DNA of 64,000 bases from Ectopseudomonas mendocina (GTDB lineage: Bacteria > Pseudomonadota > Gammaproteobacteria > Pseudomonadales > Pseudomonadaceae), in NCBI RefSeq assembly GCF_016008875.1, contig NZ_JADTQG010000017.1, forward strand, positions 99,333 to 163,332, in the 5' to 3' direction. Of this stretch, positions 24,847-34,079 are shown piece by piece; position 1 is the stretch's first letter, and every line of letters begins with the position of its first letter. The translations under genes and the position numbers were made by a program. The notes beneath the pieces are model-generated. The model did not search any database, was not told the DNA's origin, and was given only the letters and a program-made list of their open reading frames with translations.

Positions 24847-26904
24847 ATGAATGCCCCCGTAACGGCGCAACGCAGCGCCCAATCGTCCACCAGCCAGCCG
24901 CAGATCGGCCTCGGCGCGCTGTGGCGCCCGGCCCTCAAACAGGCCTTCGTCAAGCTCGACCCGCGCCAACTGGTACGCTCGCCAGTGATGCTGGTGGTGG
25001 AGCTGACAGCGCTGGTCACCAGCGTGCTGTGCTTTGTCCCCAACCCTGCGGTAAGCACTGCCTTAGGCGTGCAGATCGCCCTGTGGCTGTGGTTCACCGT
25101 GCTCTTCGCCAACTTCGCCGAGGCCCTGGCCGAGGGCCGTGGCAAGGCCCGCGCCGACAGCCTCAAGTCCGGCAGCCAGGGCTTGATGGCGCGTAAGCAG
25201 GTCGGCGCGCAGTTCCAGCCCGTACCGGCCAGCAGCCTGCGCAAGGGCGACGTGGTACGAGTCGAGGCCGGTGAGCTGATCCCCGGCGACGGCGAGGTGA
25301 TCGAAGGGGTGGCGGCGGTCAACGAGGCGGCAATTACGGGCGAGTCCGCGCCAGTGATCCGCGAGTCCGGCGGCGACCGCTCGGCGGTCACCGGCAACAC
25401 CCGGCTGGTGTCGGACTGGCTGCTGGTGCGGATCAGCGCCAACCCCGGCGAGTCCACCCTCGACCGCATGATCGCCCTGGTCGAGGGCGCGCGCCGGCAG
25501 AAGACGCCTAACGAGGTGGCGCTGGATATCCTGCTGATCGGCCTGACCCTGATCTTCCTGCTGGTGGTGGCCACGCTGCAGCCGTTCGCCCGCTTCGCCG
25601 GTGGCGACTTGCCGCTGATCTACCTGGCGGCGCTGCTGGTGACGCTGATCCCCACCACCATCGGCGGCCTGCTCTCGTCCATCGGCATCGCCGGCATGGA
25701 TCGCCTGGTGCGCCTCAACGTCATCGCCAAGTCCGGCCGCGCTGTGGAGGCCGCTGGCGACGTGCACACGCTGCTGCTGGACAAGACCGGCACCATCACC
25801 TTCGGCAACCGTCGCTGCAGCGCCATGGTCAAGGCGCCGGGGGTCACCACGCCGGCGCTGGCCGAGGCGGCGCTGCTGGCCTCGCAGGGTGACGACACGC
25901 CCGAGGGCAAGTCCATCGTCGAATACCTGGCGGCGCTGCACCCGATGGAGGTGCCCGAGCGCAGCGGCATGACCCTGATCGCCTTCAGCGCCGAGACGCG
26001 CCTGTCCGGCGCTGATGTTGGTGGTGTGGCCTACCGCAAGGGCGCGGTGGATGCGGTGCTGGCCTACCTCGGCCTGGGCCGTGATGAGCTGCCGGCGCCT
26101 CTGGCGCGCGAGGTGGAGAAGATCGCCCAGAGCGGCGGCACGCCGCTGCTGGTGGCCGGGGACGGGCGCCTGCTCGGCGCCATCCACCTCAAGGACGTGG
26201 TCAAGCCGGGCATCCGCGAGCGCTTCGCCGAATTACGTGCCATGGGCATCCGCACCGTGATGGTGACCGGCGACAACCCGCTGACCGCAGCCGCTATCGC
26301 CGCCGAGGCCGGTGTCGACGACGTGATCGCCGAAGCCACGCCGGAGAAGAAGCTCTCACGCATCCGTGCCGAGCAGGCCGAAGGCAAGCTGGTGGCCATG
26401 TGCGGCGATGGCGCCAACGACGCCCCGGCGCTGGCCCAGGCCGACGTCGGGCTGGCCATGAACGACGGCACCCAGGCCGCCCGCGAGGCTGCCAACCTGG
26501 TGGATCTGGACAGCGACCCGACCAAGCTGATCGACGTGGTGCAGGTGGGCAAGGAACTGCTGGTGACCCGTGGCGCGCTGACCACCTTCTCGGTGGCCAA
26601 CGACGTGGCCAAGTACTTCGCAATCCTCCCGGCGCTGTTCGCCGGCATCTACCCACAGCTTGGCGCGCTCAACCTGATGCAGCTGCACGGCCCGCAGAGC
26701 GCGATCCTCTCGGCCATCGTGTTCAACGCCCTGATCATCGTCGCGCTGATCCCGCTGGCGCTGCGCGGCGTGCGCATCCAGGCGCTGGACGCCGGCCAGT
26801 TGCTGCGGCGCAACCTGCTGATCTACGGCCTCGGTGGGCTGCTCGCGCCCTTCGTCGGCATCAAGCTGCTCGACCTGCTGCTGGTGGGGTTGGGCTGGGT
26901 GTAG
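24847..26904 (+). CDS. kdpB: K+-transporting ATPase subunit B
   Basis: 685 residues, catalytic P-type ATPase. Phosphorylation motif DKTGTIT starts at about residue 312; actuator motif TGES is in AAITGESAPV; the hinge region MCGDGANDAPAL is intact. I use ATG 24847; GTG 24844 directly before it is the alternative, with AGGAG upstream. A 149-base gap containing a repeat separates it from kdpC, whereas the other kdp junctions are tight. Confidence 0.97.
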   Translation: MNAPVTAQRSAQSSTSQPQIGLGALWRPALKQAFVKLDPRQLVRSPVMLVVELTALVTSVLCFVPNPAVSTALGVQIALWLWFTVLFANFAEALAEGRGKARADSLKSGSQGLMARKQVGAQFQPVPASSLRKGDVVRVEAGELIPGDGEVIEGVAAVNEAAITGESAPVIRESGGDRSAVTGNTRLVSDWLLVRISANPGESTLDRMIALVEGARRQKTPNEVALDILLIGLTLIFLLVVATLQPFARFAGGDLPLIYLAALLVTLIPTTIGGLLSSIGIAGMDRLVRLNVIAKSGRAVEAAGDVHTLLLDKTGTITFGNRRCSAMVKAPGVTTPALAEAALLASQGDDTPEGKSIVEYLAALHPMEVPERSGMTLIAFSAETRLSGADVGGVAYRKGAVDAVLAYLGLGRDELPAPLAREVEKIAQSGGTPLLVAGDGRLLGAIHLKDVVKPGIRERFAELRAMGIRTVMVTGDNPLTAAAIAAEAGVDDVIAEATPEKKLSRIRAEQAEGKLVAMCGDGANDAPALAQADVGLAMNDGTQAAREAANLVDLDSDPTKLIDVVQVGKELLVTRGALTTFSVANDVAKYFAILPALFAGIYPQLGALNLMQLHGPQSAILSAIVFNALIIVALIPLALRGVRIQALDAGQLLRRNLLIYGLGGLLAPFVGIKLLDLLLVGLGWV

Positions 26905-26919
26905 TTCACGCGCGGCCTG

Positions 26920-27022
26920 CTCCCTCTCCCATTTATGGGAGAGGGCTGGGGAGAGGGTAGGCCACTCGGTATTACTGGATAGCCCCTCTCCCCCGCCCCT
27001 CTCCCGCAAGCGGGAGAGGGGA
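26920..27022. repeat. CCCTCTCCC-type repeat between kdpB and kdpC
   Basis: Two inverted elements: CTCCCTCTCCCATTTATGGG with its partner GAGAGGG, and CCCCTCTCCC...GCAAGCGGGAGAGGGG. The same family occurs at 33911 and 35321-35570 in the ssu operon. It would form strong hairpins in the kdp mRNA. Confidence 0.8.
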
Positions 27023-27053
27023 GACAAGCGATTCGCCTATTCGGAGATTCATC

Positions 27054-27611
27054 ATGCTCGACCATATTCGCCCCGCCATCACGACCTTGGCTTTCATGAC
27101 CCTGTTGGTCGGAGTCGCCTATCCCTTGAGCGTCACCGGCGTGGCGCACCTGTCCTTCCCCGATCAGGCCGCCGGCAGCCTGGTGCGTGACGACGCCGGC
27201 CAGGTGCGCGGCAGCCGCCTGATCGCCCAGGCCTTCGACGGCGATCAGTGGTTCCAGCCGCGCCCTTCGGCCGGCGATTACGCCACCGTGGCCAGCGCCA
27301 CCAGCAACCTGGCGCCGAGCAACCCGCAGCTCCGTGAGCGCATCGAGCAGGCCGGCGTCGGCCTGAGCGGCCAGGCGCCGCTCCCGATGCAACTGGCAAC
27401 CACCTCGGGCAGCGGCCTTGACCCGCACCTGTCACCCGAAGCCGCTGCCTGGCAGGTGCCGCGCATCGCCCAGGCCCGTGGCCTGGCAGAGGTGGAGCTG
27501 CTGCGCCTGATCGAAGCGCACACCGAGCGCCCGCTGTTCGGCCCGGCGGTGGTCAATGTACTGGCTCTGAACCTGGCGCTGATCGACAATCCGCCTACTT
27601 CTTCCCAGTGA
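27054..27611 (+). CDS. kdpC: K+-transporting ATPase subunit C
   Basis: 185 residues with one N-terminal membrane anchor (TTLAFMTLLVGVAYPLSVTG) and a periplasmic domain; RPSAGDYATVASATSNLAPSN and SGSGLDPHLSPEAA are the family's conserved blocks. It supports ATP-dependent K+ pumping. GGAGATT precedes the ATG. kdpD starts ten bases after its stop. Confidence 0.96.
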   Translation: MLDHIRPAITTLAFMTLLVGVAYPLSVTGVAHLSFPDQAAGSLVRDDAGQVRGSRLIAQAFDGDQWFQPRPSAGDYATVASATSNLAPSNPQLRERIEQAGVGLSGQAPLPMQLATTSGSGLDPHLSPEAAAWQVPRIAQARGLAEVELLRLIEAHTERPLFGPAVVNVLALNLALIDNPPTSSQ

Positions 27612-27621
27612 CGAGTGCTCG

Positions 27622-30270
27622 ATGAACGACAGCCTGCGCGCCGAAGCGCTGCTCGCCGACCTGCCCCGCGAAGGCCGTGGCCGGCTCAAGGTGTTTCTCG
27701 GCGCGGCGCCGGGCGTGGGCAAGACCTACGCCATGCTGCAGGCCGCCCATGCGCAACTGCGCCAGGGCGTGGCGTTGCGCGCCGGGGTGGTGGAAAGCCA
27801 CGGCCGCAGCGATACCGAGGCGCTGCTGCTGGGCCTGCCGCAGCAGCCGCCATTGCGCCTGCCCTATCGCGGCCTGGAGCTGAGCGAGATGGATCTCGAC
27901 AGCCTGCTCGCCGACCCGCCCAAGCTGGCGCTGGTGGACGAGCTGGCGCACAGCAACGCCCCCGGCAGCCGCCACGCCAAGCGCTGGCAGGACGTGCAGG
28001 AGCTGCTCGCCGCCGGCATCGACGTCTACACCACGGTCAACGTCCAGCATCTGGAAAGCCTCAACGACCGCGTCCGCGATATCACCGGCGTGCAGGTGCG
28101 CGAGACGGTGCCGGATTGGGTGCTGCAGGAAGCCGACGAGATCCAGCTGGTCGACCTGCCGCCGCGCGAGCTGCTCGAACGCCTGCGCGACGGCAAGGTG
28201 TACATGCCCGAGCAGGCGCGGGCGGCCATCGACGCCTTCTTCTCGCCGACCAACCTCACGGCGCTGCGCGAGCTGGCCATGCAGACCGCCGCCGCGCGGG
28301 TCGATGCCGATCTCGACCAGCGCTATCGTCAGCTCGGCCAGGCCGCACCCAGCGTGCTCGGGCGCCTGCTGGTGGGGGTGGACGGCGACGGCGAGGCCGA
28401 GCGTCTGGTGCGCCACGCCTGTCGGGTCGCCGAGCGGCGCCATCTGCCCTGGTCGGTGGTGCACGTGGACAGCCGTCGGACCATGGACGAGGAGCAGCGT
28501 GGGCGCCTGCAAGCCGCGCTGCGCCTGGCCGAGCGCCTCGGTGGCGAGGTGGTGACGCTGCACGGCGACTCGGTGGCGAGCACGCTGCTCGACCACGCCC
28601 GCGAACGCCGCGCCAGCCTGATCCTGGTCGGCAGCAGCACACGGCGCCTGCGTCGGCGCTGGCTCGGTCGCGGTCTTGGCGAGCGCCTGCTGGCCGCCGG
28701 TGCCGGGCTGGAAGTGAGCGTGCTGGATGCGGCAGGTGATCAGCCCGCGGCAGGCCGACGCGCACGCGTCGCACCGCGCTGGCGCGACTACTTACTGGCC
28801 GCGCTGGTCGCCGCCTGCGCCACGCTGATCTCCCTCGGCCTGGCGCGGGTGCTGGAGCTGCCGAACATCTCCCTGGTGTTCCTTGCCGCCGTGCTGCTGG
28901 TGGCGGTGCGCAGCAGCCTGGGCCCGGCGCTGCTCTGTGCTGGGCTGTCATTTCTCAGTTACGACTTTTTGTTCATCGCGCCAACTTGGACGCTTCAGAT
29001 TCATCGCCACGAGGACGTGCTGACCCTGCTGTTTTTCCTGCTCATGGCCGGGCTGACCGGCAACCTGGCCAGCCGCAAGCGGCGCCAGGTGCAGGCGTTG
29101 CGCCAGGCGCAGAGCGAGACCACGGCGCTGTTGGAGCTGTCGCGCAAGCTTACCGTCGCCGCCGATCGCCAGGCCGTGCTGGCGGTGGCCGAGCAGCAAC
29201 TCGGTGGCTGGCCGGACGTGCAGCTGACACTGCTGTCGCGCAGCGCTGACGGGCAGTGGTGCCACGAGGGTGGCCTACACGCCGAATTGCTTGATGCCGA
29301 GCGCGCCGCTGCCGATTGGGCCTGGCAGCACGAGCAGGCGGCGGGCCTGGGTACCGATACCCTGCCCAGCAGCCGCTGGTGGTGGTGGCCGCTGTGCGGG
29401 GAGGAGGGGCCGCTGCTGCTGATCGGTTTGCAGAGTGCGCAGGGCGCGCCGTTGGCCGATACGCGGCGACGCCTGGTCGCCGCCCTGGGCCAGCCGCTGG
29501 CGCAAGCCCTGGCCCGCGCGCAACTGGCCGAGGAGCTGGAGGCGGCGCGCCTGCACGGGCAGACCGAGGAGCTGCGCAGCGCGCTGCTGGCTTCGGTGTC
29601 GCACGACCTGCGCACGCCGCTGACGGCCATGCGCGGTTCCATCGACAGCCTGCTGGCGCTGGGCGAGGCGATCCCCGAGGCGGATCGCCGTGAATTGCTG
29701 GAAAGCACCCGCGACGAGGCCGAGCGCCTCGACCGCTATATCCAGAACCTGCTCGACATGACCCGCCTCGGCCATGGCGGGCTAAAGCTGGCGCGCGACT
29801 GGGTGGCGCCCAGCGATATCGTCGCCAGCGCCCTGCAGCGCCTGCGCGCGGTTCTTGCGCCGTTGCAGGTCGAATGCCTGCTGCCGCCACAGCCGCCATT
29901 GCTGCATGTGCATGCGGCGCTGATCGAGCAGGCGCTGGTCAACGTGCTGGAGAACGCCGCGCGCTTCTCGCCGCCGGCCGGGCGCCTGCGCGTGGCGCTG
30001 GAATACGATGAGCAGGAGCTGCGCTTCGTGGTCGCTGATCAGGGCCCTGGCATTCCCGAGGCGGAACGGGCGAAGATCTTCGACATGTTCTACACCGCAG
30101 CGCGGGGCGATCGCGGCGGCCAGGGCACCGGTCTGGGCCTGGCGATCTGCCAGGGCATGGTCGGCGCCCATGGTGGTCGCGTCACGGTCGGCGGAGGCCT
30201 CGATGGCCGTGGTGCCAGCCTGACCCTGCACCTGCCGCTGACCACGCAACCACAAGCCGAGGACGACTGA
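27622..30270 (+). CDS. kdpD: Sensor histidine kinase KdpD
   Basis: 882 residues. KdpD sensor domain with Walker A GAAPGVGKTYAM and LVDELAHSNAPG (about 20-230), Usp domain (about 245-365), four membrane segments in a DUF4118 region (about 385-490), a GAF-like part, HisKA with SVSHDLRTPLTAM (His near residue 661) and HATPase (GPGIPEAERAKIFDMFY, GTGLGLAIC). It phosphorylates KdpE under K+ limitation or osmotic stress. Its stop overlaps the kdpE start by one base. Confidence 0.96.
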   Translation: MNDSLRAEALLADLPREGRGRLKVFLGAAPGVGKTYAMLQAAHAQLRQGVALRAGVVESHGRSDTEALLLGLPQQPPLRLPYRGLELSEMDLDSLLADPPKLALVDELAHSNAPGSRHAKRWQDVQELLAAGIDVYTTVNVQHLESLNDRVRDITGVQVRETVPDWVLQEADEIQLVDLPPRELLERLRDGKVYMPEQARAAIDAFFSPTNLTALRELAMQTAAARVDADLDQRYRQLGQAAPSVLGRLLVGVDGDGEAERLVRHACRVAERRHLPWSVVHVDSRRTMDEEQRGRLQAALRLAERLGGEVVTLHGDSVASTLLDHARERRASLILVGSSTRRLRRRWLGRGLGERLLAAGAGLEVSVLDAAGDQPAAGRRARVAPRWRDYLLAALVAACATLISLGLARVLELPNISLVFLAAVLLVAVRSSLGPALLCAGLSFLSYDFLFIAPTWTLQIHRHEDVLTLLFFLLMAGLTGNLASRKRRQVQALRQAQSETTALLELSRKLTVAADRQAVLAVAEQQLGGWPDVQLTLLSRSADGQWCHEGGLHAELLDAERAAADWAWQHEQAAGLGTDTLPSSRWWWWPLCGEEGPLLLIGLQSAQGAPLADTRRRLVAALGQPLAQALARAQLAEELEAARLHGQTEELRSALLASVSHDLRTPLTAMRGSIDSLLALGEAIPEADRRELLESTRDEAERLDRYIQNLLDMTRLGHGGLKLARDWVAPSDIVASALQRLRAVLAPLQVECLLPPQPPLLHVHAALIEQALVNVLENAARFSPPAGRLRVALEYDEQELRFVVADQGPGIPEAERAKIFDMFYTAARGDRGGQGTGLGLAICQGMVGAHGGRVTVGGGLDGRGASLTLHLPLTTQPQAEDD

Positions 30271-30962
30271 TGAGTCAGGGGCCGAGCATTCTGCTGATCG
30301 ACGACGAAGCGCAGATCCGCAAGTTCCTGCGCATCGCCCTCAGCGCCCAGGGCTATCGGGTGCTGGAGGCGGCCAACGGCGAAGACGGCCTGGCCCAGGC
30401 GGCGCTGCACAGTCCCGATCTCGTCGTGCTCGACCTCGGCCTGCCCGACCTCGACGGCCAGCAGGTACTGCGCGGCCTGCGCGAATGGAGCCAGATACCG
30501 GTGCTGGTGCTCTCGGTGCGCGCCAGCGAGGGGGAGAAGGTGCTGGCGCTGGACGGCGGCGCCAACGACTACGTGACCAAACCCTTCGGCATTCAGGAAT
30601 TTCTCGCCCGGGTGCGCGTTCTGCTGCGCCAGGGCCTGGGCCGCGAAGCGTTGCCGGCGAGCATCGCCTGTGGCGCGCTGAATATCGACCTGGCCTATCG
30701 CCGGGTCAGCCTCGACGGCACCGAAATCGCCCTGACGCCCAAGGAATACGCGGTGCTGGCGCTGCTCGCCCAGCACCTCGGGCGGGTGGTGACCCAGCAA
30801 CAGTTGCTGCGTGATATCTGGGGCCCCAGTCACGTCGGCGACAGTCATTACCTGCGCGTGGTGGTCGGCCACCTGCGGCAGAAACTCGGCGACGACCCAG
30901 CCGCGCCGCGCTATCTGATCACCGAGGCTGGTGTCGGCTATCGTCTGCGCGACTCTGTCTAA
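30270..30962 (+). CDS. kdpE: Response regulator KdpE
   Basis: 230 residues, OmpR class: receiver (DDEAQIRK, phospho-Asp in VVLDLGLPD, Lys in YVTKPFG) and a C-terminal winged helix (LTPKEYAVLALLAQHLGRVV). Activates the kdp promoter. Overlaps kdpD by one base and the convergent GNAT gene by four. Confidence 0.95.
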   Translation: MSQGPSILLIDDEAQIRKFLRIALSAQGYRVLEAANGEDGLAQAALHSPDLVVLDLGLPDLDGQQVLRGLREWSQIPVLVLSVRASEGEKVLALDGGANDYVTKPFGIQEFLARVRVLLRQGLGREALPASIACGALNIDLAYRRVSLDGTEIALTPKEYAVLALLAQHLGRVVTQQQLLRDIWGPSHVGDSHYLRVVVGHLRQKLGDDPAAPRYLITEAGVGYRLRDSV

Positions 30963-31414
30963 AGCTCCAGCGCCAGGCGCAAACGATCCCGATGCCGCAG
31001 GCCATTCTCGAACAATGGCTCGGGGTAGTGCTGCAGGAAGTAATCCGGCTCCACCGCCACCACGCGAAAGCCGGCACGCTGGTAGAAGGTCAGTTGGTGG
31101 CCAAAGCTGCCAGTGCCCAGTTCCAGGCGCTTCGCCCCCAATTGCCGGGCCTGGTCGAGGGCGTGGTACAGCAGCAGGGCGCCGATGCCCTGACCCTGGT
31201 GTTCGGGCGCCACGGCGATGTTCATCAGTTCCCAGGTATCGACGGTCAGGGCCTTGATCACGTAGACGCCGACGATCACGTCGTTCAGGCGTGCGATCAC
31301 GCAATGACCGTCCTGTAGATAACGGGCGATTAGGGCGATGTTGGGATCGGCTTCCAGCAACAGCGCCATGGGCGCCTGTTCGCGGGGAATCTGGTGCAGG
31401 GTTAGGGTGGTCAT
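30959..31414 (-). CDS. GNAT-family N-acetyltransferase
   Basis: 151 residues. The acetyl-CoA pyrophosphate loop is in VAPEHQGQGIGALLL (Q/RxxGxG/A pattern), preceded by WELMNIAV and followed by LELGTGSFGHQLTFYQRAGF. Substrate unknown. Convergent and overlapping with kdpE; divergent from lsfA, with which it shares a 116-base AT-rich region. Confidence 0.85.
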   Translation of the reverse strand: MTTLTLHQIPREQAPMALLLEADPNIALIARYLQDGHCVIARLNDVIVGVYVIKALTVDTWELMNIAVAPEHQGQGIGALLLYHALDQARQLGAKRLELGTGSFGHQLTFYQRAGFRVVAVEPDYFLQHYPEPLFENGLRHRDRLRLALEL

Positions 31415-31530
31415 GACGGTCTTTCTTTAAAGTTGTTTTGGTTATAAATAAATCATTATTTATTCTTTTTGTTTCGTTTCGTTCCTGAGCATAGTGAGCA
31501 CCACGCAAGCCGCTGCCAAGGAGCACGATC
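31415..31530. promoter_or_regulatory. Probable promoter/activator region of lsfA-ssu
   Basis: An AT-rich island in GC-rich surroundings. AAATAA (31446-31451) and TTATTT (31456-31461) form an inverted repeat around ATCA, flanked by TTCTTTAAAGTTG and TATTCTTTTTG. LysR-type sulfur regulators (CysB, Cbl/SsuR) bind AT-rich sites of this sort upstream of ssu operons. The site identity is inference. AGGAG lies before the lsfA start. Confidence 0.45.
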
Positions 31531-32169
31531 ATGACCATCCGCCTGGGCGACATCGCCCCTGACTTCGAACAGGATTCCAGCGAAGGCCGCATTCGTTTTC
31601 ACGAGTGGCTCGGTGACAGCTGGGGCATTCTCTTCTCCCATCCGGCCGACTTCACCCCGGTGTGCACTACCGAGCTGGGCTTCACCGCCAAGCTCAAGGA
31701 CGAATTCGCCAAGCGCGGCGTCAAGGCCATCGCCCTGTCCGTCGACCCGGTGGATTCGCACCTGAAATGGATCGACGACATCAACGAGACGCAAAACACC
31801 GCGGTCAACTTCCCGATCATCGCCGATGCCGACCGCAAGGTGTCCGACCTTTACGACCTGATCCACCCGAACGCCAACGACACCCTGACCGTGCGTTCGC
31901 TGTTCGTTATCGACCCGAACAAGAAGGTTCGCCTGACCATCACCTACCCGGCCAGTACCGGGCGCAACTTCAACGAAATCCTGCGCGTCGTCGACTCGCT
32001 GCAGCTGACCGACAACTACAAGGTGGCCACGCCAGCCAACTGGCAGGACGGTGAAGAGGTGGTGATCGTGCCGTCGCTGAAGGACGAAGCCGAAATCGCC
32101 CAGCGCTTTCCGAAAGGCTATCGCGCAGTGAAGCCCTATCTGCGCCTGACGCCGCAGCCGAATAAATAA
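31531..32169 (+). CDS. lsfA: 1-Cys peroxiredoxin LsfA
   Basis: 212 residues, Prx6-type. The peroxidatic Cys45 is in PADFTPVCTTELG; Thr42 and a downstream Arg complete the usual active site. It reduces peroxides during sulfur starvation and stress. In pseudomonads lsfA sits next to ssu genes, as here. Apart from the initiator Met and the catalytic Cys the protein has no sulfur amino acid. ssuE follows after nine bases. Confidence 0.95.
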   Translation: MTIRLGDIAPDFEQDSSEGRIRFHEWLGDSWGILFSHPADFTPVCTTELGFTAKLKDEFAKRGVKAIALSVDPVDSHLKWIDDINETQNTAVNFPIIADADRKVSDLYDLIHPNANDTLTVRSLFVIDPNKKVRLTITYPASTGRNFNEILRVVDSLQLTDNYKVATPANWQDGEEVVIVPSLKDEAEIAQRFPKGYRAVKPYLRLTPQPNK

Positions 32170-32178
32170 GGAACCAGC

Positions 32179-32772
32179 ATGCACGTCGTGTTGCTCTCCG
32201 GTAGCCCTGCGGCGCGTTCGCGCACCGAGGTGCTGCTGGATTACGTCCGCCAGCGCCTCGAGGCGCAGCAGGTGGAAGTGAGCCTGCTGCGGGTGCGGGA
32301 TTTCCCCGCCGAGGATCTGCTGCATGCTCGCTTCGACAGCCCGGCAGTGCAGCAGCTGCAGGCCGTGGTGGCCAGCGCCGATGGCCTGGTGGTCGGCACG
32401 CCGGTGTACAAGGCGTCGTTCACCGGTGCCTTGAAGGTGCTGCTGGATCTGCTGCCCGAGCGCGCCCTGGCGCACAAGGTGGTCCTGCCCCTGGCCAGTG
32501 GCGGCAGCCCGGCGCATCTGTTGGCTGTGGACTACGCGCTCAAGCCGGTGCTGGCCGCGCTGAAGGCGCAGGAAATGCTCTCCGGCGTGTTCGCCGTGGA
32601 CAAGCAGATCGCCTACCCGGAAGGGGACAGGCCCGCGCAGATCGACGACGAGTTGCGCGAGCGCCTCGACGAGTCACTGGAACAACTGGGCGCAGCCCTG
32701 GCGCGACGGCCGAAGCCGATCGATCCGAACGTATTGAATGACCGGCTGGTGAACGCCCGCTGGAGTATTTGA
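32179..32772 (+). CDS. ssuE: NAD(P)H-dependent FMN reductase SsuE
   Basis: 197 residues, flavodoxin-like fold starting VVLLSGSPAARSRT (flavin phosphate loop) with GTPVYKASFTGALKVLLDLL. Supplies FMNH2 to the monooxygenase SsuD and possibly to the DszC-like enzyme at 13278. One internal Met and no Cys. AAGGA precedes the ATG. Confidence 0.95.
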   Translation: MHVVLLSGSPAARSRTEVLLDYVRQRLEAQQVEVSLLRVRDFPAEDLLHARFDSPAVQQLQAVVASADGLVVGTPVYKASFTGALKVLLDLLPERALAHKVVLPLASGGSPAHLLAVDYALKPVLAALKAQEMLSGVFAVDKQIAYPEGDRPAQIDDELRERLDESLEQLGAALARRPKPIDPNVLNDRLVNARWSI

Positions 32773-32784
32773 AAGAGCAGCGAT

Positions 32785-32868
32785 GAGCTACAAGCTACAA
32801 GCTGCAGGTAGAAGCCAGAGCAACAGCGGGTACGCCCGCTTGCGACTTGAGGCTTGAAGCTTGCGGCT
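32785..32868. repeat. AGCTACAAGCT-type inverted repeat between ssuE and ssuA
   Basis: GAGCTACAAGCTACAAGCTG at the left and CTTGAGGCTTGAAGCTTGCG at the right are inverse-related arms. The same family is found between ssuB and ssuF at 37239-37314. It inserts about 85 bases in the operon. Confidence 0.75.
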
Positions 32869-32936
32869 GCTTCCCCCGCCTTACTCGCCCGCCAACGGGC
32901 AAGCAGGCCCACACTCAATCTGCAAAGGAGGTCGCC

Positions 32937-33902
32937 ATGGGCGCCAACACTTTGCGTCGGAGTCTGGTCGCCCTGTTTGCCGCGGCCATTTCCTTCGGCG
33001 CCATCACTCAAGCTCAAGCCGAGACGTTGCGTATCGGCTATCAGAAATACGGCACCCTGGTACTGCTAAAGGCCAAGGGCTCCCTGGAAAAGCGCCTGGC
33101 CGAGCATGGCGTCGAGGTCAAGTGGACGGAGTTCCCGGGCGGCCCGCAGCTGCTCGAAGGCCTCAACGTCGGCTCCGTGGACTTCGGCGTTACCGGTGAA
33201 ACCCCGCCGGTATTCGCGCAGGCGGCTGGCGCCGACCTGCTCTATGTCGCCCATGAGCCGCCGGCACCGAGCGGTGAGGCGATCCTCGTACCCAAGGACT
33301 CGTCGATCAAATCGGTGGCCGAGCTCAAGGGCAAGAAGGTCGTCCTGAACAAGGGTTCCAACGTGCATTACCTGCTGGTGCGCGCGCTCGAAGATGCCGG
33401 CCTAAAGTACGGCGATATCACCCCGGTCTACCTACCGCCGGCCGATGCCCGCGCCGCCTTCGAGCGTGGCAGCGTTGATGCCTGGGTGATCTGGGATCCG
33501 TTCCAGTCCGCCGCCGAGCAGCAGTTGCAGGCCCGCAGCCTGCGTGATGGCACTGGCCTGGTCGACAACCACCAGTTTTACCTGGCCACCCGCACCTATG
33601 CCGAGCAGCACCCGCAGGTGATTGGTGTGCTGGTCGAGGAAATTCGCGGTGTCGGCGAGTGGGTCAAGGGCAACCTCGACGAGGCCACCAGCCAGGTCGC
33701 GCCGCTGATAGGCCTGTCCCCGGAGATCACTCGTCAGGCCGTTGAGCGCCAGGGTTACGGCGCGCAGTTCATCACCGCGGATGTGGTCGAGGCGCAGCAG
33801 AAGATCGCCGACACCTTCACCGAGCTGAAGCTGATCCCCAGGCAGCTGACCATCAAGGATGTGATCTGGAATCCGCCGGCCAAGGTCGCGCAGGCCGAGT
33901 AA
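32937..33902 (+). CDS. ssuA: Aliphatic sulfonate-binding protein SsuA
   Basis: 321 residues; signal peptide ending AQA before ETLRIGYQKYGTLVLLKAKG. AAAGGAGG is optimally placed for the ATG at 32937. Binds alkanesulfonates in the periplasm for SsuBC. The mature protein has no Met and no Cys. Surrounded on both sides by repeat elements (32785-32868 and 33911-34053). Confidence 0.95.
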   Translation: MGANTLRRSLVALFAAAISFGAITQAQAETLRIGYQKYGTLVLLKAKGSLEKRLAEHGVEVKWTEFPGGPQLLEGLNVGSVDFGVTGETPPVFAQAAGADLLYVAHEPPAPSGEAILVPKDSSIKSVAELKGKKVVLNKGSNVHYLLVRALEDAGLKYGDITPVYLPPADARAAFERGSVDAWVIWDPFQSAAEQQLQARSLRDGTGLVDNHQFYLATRTYAEQHPQVIGVLVEEIRGVGEWVKGNLDEATSQVAPLIGLSPEITRQAVERQGYGAQFITADVVEAQQKIADTFTELKLIPRQLTIKDVIWNPPAKVAQAE

Positions 33903-33910
33903 GACCATAG

Positions 33911-34053
33911 CCCTCTCCCCCAAACCCCTTTCCGTGAACGGGAGAGGGGAGCCGATCAAGGTCGGCGGACGTTTCGGCGCCGCCGGCCAGCTCCCTCGCT
34001 CGTCGAGCCGAGGGTGGGGGCGGGGCCGAATTTCCCGGATTGCATCCGGGCTA
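33911..34053. repeat. Repeat cluster between ssuA and ssuD
   Basis: A CCCTCTCCCCC...GGGAGAGGGG hairpin (33911-33950) and a CCCGGATTGCATCCGGG palindrome (34033-34053), with a GC-rich filler between. The AAGGAG for ssuD starts 12 bases after it. Confidence 0.75.
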
Positions 34054-34079
34054 CGACGATTTCCAAGGAGACAATTGCC

